A stretch of 17,522 nucleotides of DNA, from positions 1 to 17,522 of the forward strand of contig JBLHMP010000082.1 of assembly GCA_047623555.1 (NCBI GenBank), in the 5' to 3' direction. Below the pieces are notes generated by a model. That model ran no database searches, was not told the DNA's origin, and saw only the letters and a program-made list of their open reading frames with translations. The DNA is from NORP181 sp047623555. Its GTDB lineage: Bacteria > Pseudomonadota > Alphaproteobacteria > Rhodobacterales > Rhodobacteraceae. Shown in pieces: positions 7,270 to 14,079 of this stretch. The stretch's first letter is position 1. Each line of letters starts with the position of its first letter. Both the position numbers and the translations under genes were made by a program.

Positions 7270-7976
7270 GACTTGCGCACACCTTCGCGCAATTGCTCGG
7301 ACAGCAGGAACTCTACCAGCCGCAAATCATAGGGCGAATCGATGTCGTGGCAGCGTTCAGATGGCAGCACAAACGGGATCACCCGGCCTTCATATATTGT
7401 CTTGGCGCGGCGCAGGTAGTTGGGATCAAGCACATAAATCACCCCCACATGTTCATAAACCACCGGCGCATCCTGACGCGCCCAAACCCCACCGGGTAGC
7501 GGTTTTGACACCTGCAACGCCCCGGTATCATCCGGTTCAACCAGATTGAAATAGGGGTTTTTGTTGGCCTCACAGACGCTCATCACCATGTCGGGCTGTT
7601 GGGTTTGAAACAGATCAAGCGCTCCGGTTATGTCATCCGGAATCCGAAGCGGCGAGGTGCAATCCAGATCAACAAAGGTCGAAATCGGCCCGGCTTTAGC
7701 CTCAGATGCCGCAAGCGCGTGCTGCCAGACCCCCCATTTGGGCGCGGCATCGGTGGCCAATTCCGCAGGCCGAAGCCCGATATCAAGCGCACCACGCTTA
7801 ACCGCATGCGCATATATTTCCGCATCGTCGGTGGACACAACCACGGCATCAATGCGCGGCTCGGCCAAAAGCTGATCCAGCGACCAGTCGATCAGCGGCT
7901 TTCCGCAGAGGCTGCGAAAATTCTTGCCCGGCACCCCTTTGGAGCCTTTGCGCACACCGATATGTCCTAGGATCAT
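7266..7976 (-). CDS. neuA: CMP-nonulosonic acid (acylneuraminate) cytidylyltransferase
   Basis: Activates a sialic-type sugar with CTP to give the CMP-sugar donor. The 236-residue product has the size of a single-domain NeuA/PseF/LegF enzyme. The N-terminal nucleotide-binding motif is GVRKGSKGVPGKN (residues 7-19), followed by KPLIDWSLDQ, VVVSTDD, and FVDLDCTSPLR, where sialate synthetases typically have LLQPTSPLR. HVGVIYV and CHDIDSPYDLRLVE are typical of the C-terminal half. On the minus strand GGAG precedes the ATG by five bases. It is the only gene of the surface locus on this strand: its TAG and the TAG of the upstream GT30 gene share a CTAG palindrome, and its promoter must lie in 7977-8222. 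Neu5Ac, legionaminic and pseudaminic versions cannot be separated with certainty; the NeuB/NeuC partners favour a Neu5Ac-type substrate. Confidence 0.88.
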   Translation of the reverse strand: MILGHIGVRKGSKGVPGKNFRSLCGKPLIDWSLDQLLAEPRIDAVVVSTDDAEIYAHAVKRGALDIGLRPAELATDAAPKWGVWQHALAASEAKAGPISTFVDLDCTSPLRIPDDITGALDLFQTQQPDMVMSVCEANKNPYFNLVEPDDTGALQVSKPLPGGVWARQDAPVVYEHVGVIYVLDPNYLRRAKTIYEGRVIPFVLPSERCHDIDSPYDLRLVEFLLSEQLREGVRKS

Positions 7977-8070
7977 GTCATCTCCAATTTCCTGCGGGGT
8001 AATCCCGCTATGTCAGTATTACAATTTTACCAAAACCGGCAACACTACTCTGCAAGCGATACAGTGGATC

Positions 8071-8196
8071 GCATTTGGGCGAAACATGTGAATTTTGCAG
8101 GCTTTGGATCAGGCTTTGACAAAGCACAAATCTGCCCGTGCTTGAACTGCTGCTAAGGCGTCGTTATACATTGCAGGGTCCGGCATTTGGGCGAAA
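8071..8196 (+). repeat. 14-bp direct repeat GCATTTGGGCGAAA, two copies
   Basis: Identical copies stand at 8071-8084 and 8183-8196, 112 bases apart (start to start), in the divergent intergenic region. The second copy abuts the presumed -10 of the acyltransferase gene. Flanking AGCGATAC copies (8055-8062 and 8213-8220) add a second repeat pair. They could be regulator sites or traces of a small duplication. Confidence 0.6.
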
Positions 8197-8200
8197 TATT
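8171..8200 (+). promoter_or_regulatory. Putative sigma-70-type promoter for acyltransferase-neuB
   Basis: TTGCAG at 8171-8176 and AATATT at 8195-8200 are separated by 18 bases and end 22 bases before the ATG at 8223. The fit to consensus is moderate, and a repeat copy overlaps the -10 region. Confidence 0.25.
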
Positions 8201-8222
8201 AACCTAACACACAGCGATACAA

Positions 8223-9104
8223 ATGGCTTCTAAGTCCTCGAAAGCTAACCTTTTAGCCGATTGGTTGACCGACCGAATTTTCCGCATCTTGCTGGCTGTG
8301 TTATTGCGCCTGTCCTTTGACCGTCGACGCGATTATTGCGGCTGGTTTGTGTCGCGCATCGTGGCGCCTCTGGCCGGGTACCGGATGCGCATCCGAACCA
8401 ACCTGAACCTGATCTATCCAGACATGCCAACCCCCGAGGTCGAGCGGATGACCCGTGCGGTTCCTGACAGCATCGGGCGCACGTTGATTGAAATCTATTC
8501 CGGCGAAGAATTCATTGCCCGCATCGCTAACACACCGCTATCGGGCCCCGGCGTTGACGCGCTGCAAGAGGCACATGCCAGCAATCGACCGGTTCTTTTG
8601 GTCACCGGTCATATCGGCAATTATGACGCCATCCGAGCGGCGCTGATTTTGCGCGGCTACCGTGTTGGCGGGTTATACCGCCCCATGAGCAATCGCTATT
8701 TCAACCCGCATTATGTCAAAGCGATCTCAAAAATCGGCACGCCGATGTTTGCGCGCGGCCGCAAGGGGCTTGCTGAAATGATCCGTTTCCTAAAGGGCGG
8801 CGGCATGGTTGGGGTGGTGTTGGATCAGCATATGAAAGACGGCGAACCGCTGCAATTTATCGGCAAAGAGGCAATGACCTCACTGTCGGTGGCCAATATG
8901 GCGCTGCGCTATGGCGCGTTGGTTGTGCCGACCTATGGGCTGCGCCGTGCCGATGGTAATTTCGACCTTATCGTCGAGGCGCCGATTGAACATGGCGACC
9001 CGATTGCCATGACGCAGGCGTTGAATGACAACCTTGAAAAACAAATCCACAGCCATGCCGATCAATGGCTATGGACCCACCGCCGCTGGCGCAATCTAAC
9101 CTAG
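8223..9104 (+). CDS. LpxL/HtrB-family lipid A late acyltransferase
   Basis: An inner-membrane-associated acyltransferase of 293 residues that would add a secondary acyl chain to lipid A from acyl-ACP. A hydrophobic/basic N-terminal segment (~15-50, FRILLAVLLRL) resembles the membrane anchor of LpxL/LpxM. The catalytic HX4D motif is HIGNYD (His130, Asp135). RGRKGLAEMIRFLKGGG, the VLDQHMKDG stretch, and the C-terminal QWLWTHRRW signature are family hallmarks. In E. coli, LpxL requires Kdo-primed lipid A, so its setting here, between CMP-sugar synthesis genes and next to WaaA-like genes, hints that it acts on a product glycosylated by those proteins. The ribosome site before the ATG is weak. neuB follows after 28 bases, probably in the same transcript. 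LpxL and LpxM subtypes cannot be separated by eye. Confidence 0.88.
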   Translation: MASKSSKANLLADWLTDRIFRILLAVLLRLSFDRRRDYCGWFVSRIVAPLAGYRMRIRTNLNLIYPDMPTPEVERMTRAVPDSIGRTLIEIYSGEEFIARIANTPLSGPGVDALQEAHASNRPVLLVTGHIGNYDAIRAALILRGYRVGGLYRPMSNRYFNPHYVKAISKIGTPMFARGRKGLAEMIRFLKGGGMVGVVLDQHMKDGEPLQFIGKEAMTSLSVANMALRYGALVVPTYGLRRADGNFDLIVEAPIEHGDPIAMTQALNDNLEKQIHSHADQWLWTHRRWRNLT

Positions 9105-9132
9105 TATTTCATATAAAAGTTGAGCTAAAATC

Positions 9133-10164
9133 ATGATGAAAATTGGCAACCGTAAGATTTCGCAGGATAATCCACCTTTGGTTATCGCTGAAATTGGCAT
9201 CAATCACGGCGGTAGCATTGAGGTGGCCAAACATATGGTCAACCTGGCGGCCGGTGCCGGCTGTGAGATCGTCAAACATCAGACCCATTTCATCGAGGAT
9301 GAAATGACCGAAGAGGCAAAACAGATTTTTCCGCCCAATGCCGATGTTTCGATCTGGGATGTGATGGAGCGCTGTGTGTTGACGGCGGACGAGGAAATCG
9401 AGCTTAAGAACCACACTGAAAACCTGGGGATGATCTATATTTCCACGCCGTTCAGTCGCAAAGCCGCGGATTTCCTGGATGATATCGGGGTTTTGGCCTT
9501 CAAGATCGGCTCAGGCGAGGCCGACAATCTGCCGCTCATTCGGCATATCGCGGCCAAGGGCAAACCGGTCATTATGTCCACCGGCATGCAGACAATTGAA
9601 ACCATTCGGCGCAGTGTTGCCATTCTGGACGACGCCGGTATCGACTATGCGCTGCTGGAATGCACCAATCTTTACCCAAGCCCGCCTGAGATCGTCAGCC
9701 TGCGTGGCGTCACCGATTTGAAACAGGCGTTTCCCAATGCGGTTGTTGGATTTTCTGACCATTCCATCGGCCCGGAAATGGCGCTGGCGTCTGTGGCGCT
9801 TGGCGCGTGCATCCTTGAGCGGCACTTTACCGATAGCCGCTATCGCAAGGGGCCGGATATTATCAATTCGATGGATCCTGCCGAATTGCGGCTGCTGATC
9901 GACCGCTCCAAAGAAATCTGGATCGCGGCAAATAATCCCAAACAACGCTCAAAAGACGAAGACGCGGTCTATCTTTTTGCCCGCTCCAGCGTGGTTGCGG
10001 ATCGTGATCTGAACGAGGGGCAGGTGATCCAGGAGGCCGATATCTGGGCACGTCGCCCCGGATCAGGCGAGATCGCAGGTTATGATTTTGACACGGTTAT
10101 CGGCAAGCGTCTGACCCGGTCGATGCCCCGCAATACCCAACTAAAGTGGAGCGATCTGGCCTGA
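9133..10164 (+). CDS. neuB: N-acetylneuraminate synthase (NeuB family)
   Basis: Condenses phosphoenolpyruvate with ManNAc to form Neu5Ac (or a close relative). The 343-residue product has the usual two domains: a TIM barrel (1 to ~270) with VIAEIGINHGG, STPFSRKAADFL, FKIGSGE, STGM and ECTNLYPSP, and metal-ligand histidines in SDHS (His210) and ERHFT (His231) spaced 21 residues apart as in characterised NeuB. A C-terminal SAF/antifreeze-like domain (~275-343) has ARSSVVADRDLNEGQ and the IWARRPGSGE segment. KIGSGEADNLPLI and the ERHFT region resemble the Neu5Ac-making NeuB of E. coli more than PseI. Two consecutive ATGs (9133, 9136) could start it. It probably shares a transcript with the upstream acyltransferase and supplies the substrate of NeuA. 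Confidence 0.92.
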   Translation: MMKIGNRKISQDNPPLVIAEIGINHGGSIEVAKHMVNLAAGAGCEIVKHQTHFIEDEMTEEAKQIFPPNADVSIWDVMERCVLTADEEIELKNHTENLGMIYISTPFSRKAADFLDDIGVLAFKIGSGEADNLPLIRHIAAKGKPVIMSTGMQTIETIRRSVAILDDAGIDYALLECTNLYPSPPEIVSLRGVTDLKQAFPNAVVGFSDHSIGPEMALASVALGACILERHFTDSRYRKGPDIINSMDPAELRLLIDRSKEIWIAANNPKQRSKDEDAVYLFARSSVVADRDLNEGQVIQEADIWARRPGSGEIAGYDFDTVIGKRLTRSMPRNTQLKWSDLA

Positions 10165-10192
10165 GTTGGCCTGACCTGAGCATGGCATTGTC

Positions 10193-10202
10193 GGGGGGGG
10201 GG
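10193..10202 (+). repeat. G10 homopolymer tract
   Basis: Ten consecutive G residues start 28 bases after the neuB stop. Such tracts slip easily during replication and sequencing. Here it is neither inside a gene nor near an obvious promoter. Confidence 0.8.
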
Positions 10203-10216
10203 CGATCGGGCGAATG

Positions 10217-10243
10217 GCGGGGGATACGCATGCGGTACCCCGC
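10217..10243. repeat. Inverted repeat GCGGGG...CCCCGC
   Basis: Six-base arms at 10217-10222 and 10238-10243 enclose a 15-base loop that contains the palindrome CGCATGCG (10227-10234). It could help terminate neuB transcription, but no T-run follows, so an ordinary rho-independent terminator is not supported. Confidence 0.4.
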
Positions 10244-10352
10244 TAAAATACCGTGCGTGGTGGATAGAAAATGCATGAACGGTAAACGTTTGATGTCTCA
10301 CTATCGTTTTGTTGCAGGAACGTGAACAATTCCGTGATAAATCAAAAAGTTA

Positions 10353-10382
10353 TTGCAAACTGTGACAGAGGGTGCTGATATT
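10353..10382 (+). promoter_or_regulatory. Putative promoter of the GltD-like/korAB operon
   Basis: TTGCAA (10353-10358) and GATATT (10377-10382) are spaced by 18 bases, about 80 bases upstream of the ATG at 10463. The match to consensus is moderate. Confidence 0.25.
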
Positions 10383-10462
10383 CATAAAAACGCCTAGAAA
10401 ACGACTCTCTTTGCTGTGATTCCGACGATTATGCAAGCTGATCTTAAATTGAAGACGCCAGT

Positions 10463-12232
10463 ATGAAACCAACGAACACCATTGATCCGACCCATTTTCA
10501 CAAGGTTGTTGATTGCCAATATGCCTGCCCGGCCCACACGCCTGTGCCGGAATATATCCGATTAATCCTGGCCCGCCGCTATACCGATTCCTACATGGTA
10601 AACTGGGAGGCCAATGTCTTTCCCGGCATCCTTGGCCGGGTCTGTGATCGCCCCTGCGAGCCCGCCTGCCGCCGTCAGCGGGTTGAGGAAAAACCGGTCG
10701 CAATTTGTCGGCTGAAACGCGTTGCAGCCGACAATAAGGGCGATATTACAGATCGGTTGCCGATCATTCCAACCAAGAAAAACGGCAAACGCATCGCATT
10801 GTTGGGCGCAGGCCCGGCGTCGTTAACCGTAGCGCGTGATTTGATGCCTTTGGGCTATGAAACAACGCTGTTTGAACGGGACGCGATGGCGGGCGGCATG
10901 ATGCGCTCGCAAATTCCGTCGTTTCGCCTGCCCGAAGAGGTGATCAATTCCGAGGTTGATCTGGTCTTGAACATGGGCGTTGAACCGCGATTTGGCGAAG
11001 ACATCACCAGCCTGAAATCTATCATGGACCAAGGGTTCGACGCGGTCTTTGTTGGCACCGGCGCCCCAAATGGCCGCCCGCTTAATTTGCCCGGTTTGCA
11101 AGAGGCTGGTGATCACGTTCAGATCGGCATCAACTGGCTGGCTGGCGTTACCTTTGAACATGTCGACGAAGCCCCCAAACGGGTGGTGGTTCTGGGTGGC
11201 GGCAACACCGCAATGGACTGCACGCGCACCGCGCTGCGACTTGGTGCCAAGGACGTCAAAGCCATCGTACGCTCGTCCTATGACGAAATGAAATCCTCCC
11301 CGTGGGAGCGTGAGGACGCGGTCGCCGAGGCGATTAGCATTATCCCAAACCATACGCCGCTGCGGTATGTCGTTGAAAATGGCCGCTTTATCGGCGTTGA
11401 ATTTGACCGGGTTGAAACCCGTTGGGACAAAGGCAAACGCCGCCTGCAATCAACCGGACAAGACCCGGTTTTGGTTGAATGTGATCTGGTGCTGGTCGCC
11501 ATTGGTCAGGATGTCAGCTTTCCCTGGATCGAACGTGATATCGACATTCAGTTCGACGATTGGAACATGGCGGTGGTTAATCGCGACACGTTCCAGTCCA
11601 CCAACGAGCGGGTGTTTTTTGGCGGTGATGCGGCCTTTGGCCCGGAAAACATCATTATGGCGGTGGCGCATGGGCATCAGGCCGCGGCCTCGATCCATCG
11701 ATATTTGACCGACGGGCGCGATGTAAACGACGTGCCGATTGGCGACTATACGATGACCTCGCAGAAAATGGGCATTCACGAATGGTCATATCAGACGGCC
11801 ATTTCCGACGAAGAACGCAACATCGTACCAATCATCAATCTGGAACAGGCGCTTCAGGATCTGGCGGCCGAGGTTGAATTGGGTTTTGACGAAAAGTTGG
11901 CCCTAAGCGAGGCCGCCCGCTGCCTAAGTTGCGATGTACAAACGGTTTTCACCGAAGAACTGTGCATCGAATGTGTCGCCTGCGAAGATATTTGCCCGAT
12001 GGATTGCATAAATTTCGTCTCAAATGGCGACGAAGACGATCTGCGCAGCCGCCTGATTGTCCCGGCAAATGAAAGCGAACGCGACCTTTACGTTTCGGAT
12101 CAGTTGAAAAGCCACAAAGTCATGGTCAAAGACGAAGACGTTTGCCTGCACTGCGGATTATGTGCCGAACGTTGCCCGACCGGGGCATGGGACATGCAAA
12201 AATTTCTGTTTCACGCGGATAGGGCGACATAA
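10463..12232 (+). CDS. GltD-like FAD/NAD(P) oxidoreductase fused to a 2[4Fe-4S] ferredoxin domain
   Basis: A 589-residue multidomain electron-transfer protein. The N-terminal Fer4_20-type iron-sulfur domain has Cys18, 22, 61, 65, 69 and 82 (GRVCDRPCEPACRR). The FAD fold begins at LLGAGPAS (~113-120), with the SQIPSFRLP segment typical of GltD/PreT/NfnB. The NAD(P) fold begins at VVVLGGGNTAMD (~238-249), and GGDAAFGPENIIMAVAHG closes the FAD site. The C-terminus adds CLSC (487, 490) and two classical CX2CX2CX3CP clusters (501-511, 561-571). It lies 2 bases upstream of a KorA gene, so it most likely shuttles electrons between NAD(P)H and the 2-oxoacid oxidoreductase through its own ferredoxin domain. 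The NADPH versus NADH preference is not readable; a flavin-based bifurcating role is possible but unproven. The ATG has only a weak ribosome site. Confidence 0.87.
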   Translation: MKPTNTIDPTHFHKVVDCQYACPAHTPVPEYIRLILARRYTDSYMVNWEANVFPGILGRVCDRPCEPACRRQRVEEKPVAICRLKRVAADNKGDITDRLPIIPTKKNGKRIALLGAGPASLTVARDLMPLGYETTLFERDAMAGGMMRSQIPSFRLPEEVINSEVDLVLNMGVEPRFGEDITSLKSIMDQGFDAVFVGTGAPNGRPLNLPGLQEAGDHVQIGINWLAGVTFEHVDEAPKRVVVLGGGNTAMDCTRTALRLGAKDVKAIVRSSYDEMKSSPWEREDAVAEAISIIPNHTPLRYVVENGRFIGVEFDRVETRWDKGKRRLQSTGQDPVLVECDLVLVAIGQDVSFPWIERDIDIQFDDWNMAVVNRDTFQSTNERVFFGGDAAFGPENIIMAVAHGHQAAASIHRYLTDGRDVNDVPIGDYTMTSQKMGIHEWSYQTAISDEERNIVPIINLEQALQDLAAEVELGFDEKLALSEAARCLSCDVQTVFTEELCIECVACEDICPMDCINFVSNGDEDDLRSRLIVPANESERDLYVSDQLKSHKVMVKDEDVCLHCGLCAERCPTGAWDMQKFLFHADRAT

Positions 12233-12234
12233 TT

Positions 12235-14079
12235 ATGGCATCAATTACGTCTGTTAACGAATGTGTCATCCGTTTTGCCAATGTTAACGGCACCGGGTCG
12301 GCCAGCGCCAACAGCATGTTTGCCAAGGCGATTTTTCGCATGGGCATCCCGGTCAGCCCGGCCAATATTTTTCCGTCAAATATTCAGGGCATGCCAACAT
12401 GGTATGACGTGCGCGTGAGTGCCAAGGATTACATGGCCCGGCGCGAAGGGGCGCCCGATATTGTGGTGGCGATGAATGCACAAAGCATGGCGGATGACGT
12501 GCAAAACGTGCGACCCGGTGGTTTTTTCTTTTATGATTCCAGCCGCCAGATTGATCCGGCATTGATGCGGCAGGACATCACCTTTCTTGGCATGCCAATA
12601 TCCGAGATTTGCCTGCGCGAATACAAAGCTCCAAACCTAAGGCAGTTGTTTAAGAATGTCATCTATGTCGGTGCTTTGGCTGCACTTTTAAACATCGACA
12701 TCAAGGTTTTAAAGGACCTTGTGGCGGACCAATTCAAAGGCAAGGAAAAGCTGGTCGCGCCCAATGTGCACGCGCTGGAACTTGGCTATCAATATGCCAC
12801 GAGCCATTTTGACTGCCCGTTATCTGTGCGCCTTGAGACAACGGACAAAGTAGGCTCGCGTATCCTGATCGACGGCAATACGGCAACCGGATTGGGCGCG
12901 GTTTATGGCGGCGCCACGGTTGTGGGCTGGTACCCGATCACGCCCAGCACGTCAGTTGTCGAGAGCTTTGAGAAATATTGTAAACGTCTGCGGATTGATC
13001 CGGCATCGGGAAAAAACAATTTCGCCATCATGCAGGCCGAGGACGAACTGGCCGCTATTGGCATCGCCATTGGTGCGGGCTGGAACGGTGCGCGGGCCTT
13101 TACTGCGACCAGCGGACCGGGCATTTCGTTGATGGCCGAATTCCTGGGCCTTGCCTATTTCGCCGAAGTTCCGATGGTTTTGATGAACATTCAACGGGCG
13201 GGGCCGTCCACCGGCATGCCAACACGGACCCAGCAATCGGACGTTCTAACCTGCGCTTATGCCTCGCATGGCGATACCAAACAGGTGCTTTTGTTCCCGT
13301 CATCCCCGGCTGAATGCTTTGAGATGTCCGCACAAGCATTTGATTTGGCTGAACGTTTGCAAACGCCGATCATTTTGATGAGTGACCTTGATTTGGGCAT
13401 GAATGATCAACTGTCCGAGGCGCTAAGCTGGGATGACACCCATGCCTACGATCGTGGCAAGGTGCTGAATGCAGACGAACTCGACCAGGTCGAGAAATTT
13501 GGCCGCTATCTGGACGTTGACGGTGACGGCATTTGTTACCGGACCTATCCCGGCACGCATCCCGACAAAGGTATCTTTTTCACCCGCGGCACATCCCGCA
13601 ATGAATTCGCAATCTATACCGAAAAAGGCGATGAATACGTTAAGAACATGCAACGGCTGGAACGGAAATTTGAAACCGCCGCCGGGGTTTTACCGCAACC
13701 GGTTCTGCATTCGGAAAATTCCGGGTCTGACACTGGTGTGATCTATTATGGCATGTCCGATGTCGCGATCACCGAAACCTTTGATTTGTTGGCCGAGCAG
13801 GGGCATTTTGTGGATGGCATGTGCATCAAATCCTTTCCGTTTGGCCAATCGGTTCAGGATTTCATCGACGCCCATGAACAGGTGTTTGTCATTGATCAGA
13901 ACCGCGAAGGTCAGATGCGCAAGCTGTTGGTGATGGAGTTGGAGCAGAACCCGGCCAAGCTGGTCAAGGTCACCCATTACGACGGCATGCCGATCACCGC
14001 CGAGTTTATCAGCCAATCCATCCTGCGCGACATCACCGCCGCACCGGTGAAGCAAAATACCAAAAGGACCGGATCATGA
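12235..14079 (+). CDS. korA: 2-oxoacid:acceptor oxidoreductase, fused gamma-alpha subunit
   Basis: A 614-residue subunit of the KorAB class, which oxidatively decarboxylates a 2-oxoacid with CoA, or works in reverse. Residues ~1-190 are the gamma domain (FANVNGTGSASAN, MPTWYDVRVSAKDY, DIVVAMNAQSM). From ~200 the alpha/pyrimidine-binding domain follows, with GAVYGGATVVGWYPITPSTS, QAEDELAAIGIAIGAGWNGARAF (split here as QAEDE and AGWNGARA), TSGPGISLM and the GPSTGMPTRTQQSD segment. The C-terminal domain (~480-614) contains YGMSDVAI and VIDQNREGQMRKLL. Length and gamma-before-alpha order fit KorA of aerobic bacteria. The start is 2 bases after the upstream stop; the end overlaps korB by ATGA. The substrate may be 2-oxoglutarate, pyruvate or another 2-oxoacid and cannot be settled by eye. 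Confidence 0.9.
   Translation: MASITSVNECVIRFANVNGTGSASANSMFAKAIFRMGIPVSPANIFPSNIQGMPTWYDVRVSAKDYMARREGAPDIVVAMNAQSMADDVQNVRPGGFFFYDSSRQIDPALMRQDITFLGMPISEICLREYKAPNLRQLFKNVIYVGALAALLNIDIKVLKDLVADQFKGKEKLVAPNVHALELGYQYATSHFDCPLSVRLETTDKVGSRILIDGNTATGLGAVYGGATVVGWYPITPSTSVVESFEKYCKRLRIDPASGKNNFAIMQAEDELAAIGIAIGAGWNGARAFTATSGPGISLMAEFLGLAYFAEVPMVLMNIQRAGPSTGMPTRTQQSDVLTCAYASHGDTKQVLLFPSSPAECFEMSAQAFDLAERLQTPIILMSDLDLGMNDQLSEALSWDDTHAYDRGKVLNADELDQVEKFGRYLDVDGDGICYRTYPGTHPDKGIFFTRGTSRNEFAIYTEKGDEYVKNMQRLERKFETAAGVLPQPVLHSENSGSDTGVIYYGMSDVAITETFDLLAEQGHFVDGMCIKSFPFGQSVQDFIDAHEQVFVIDQNREGQMRKLLVMELEQNPAKLVKVTHYDGMPITAEFISQSILRDITAAPVKQNTKRTGS

Larger units (their letters stand above)
7977..8222. 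promoter_or_regulatory. Divergent promoter region between neuA and lpxL-like gene
   Basis: This 246-bp gap must hold the promoters for neuA (leftward) and the acyltransferase-neuB pair (rightward). It is more AT-rich than the flanking genes and contains two direct repeats listed separately: a 14-mer beginning at 8071 and 8183, and AGCGATAC at 8055-8062 and 8213-8220. No open frame of note is seen. Confidence 0.45.
10165..10462. promoter_or_regulatory. Intergenic region between neuB and the 2-oxoacid oxidoreductase operon
   Basis: This 298-bp gap contains a run of ten G (10193-10202), a GC-rich inverted repeat (10217-10243) and an AT-rich second half with a candidate promoter at 10353-10382. 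No conserved coding frame is visible. Confidence 0.45.

Noticed and set aside
7265..7971. CCTAGG palindromes at both ends of inverted neuA (7265-7270 and 7966-7971), suggesting an invertible segment
   Set aside because: The right copy lies inside codons 3-4 of neuA, so inversion between the sites would cut off its start codon; other CTAG sites occur in the window. Probably coincidence.
10823..11449. Minus-strand open frame of 208 codons across the GltD-like gene
   Set aside because: Shadow frame opposite well-conserved FAD/NAD(P) motifs; no homology features.
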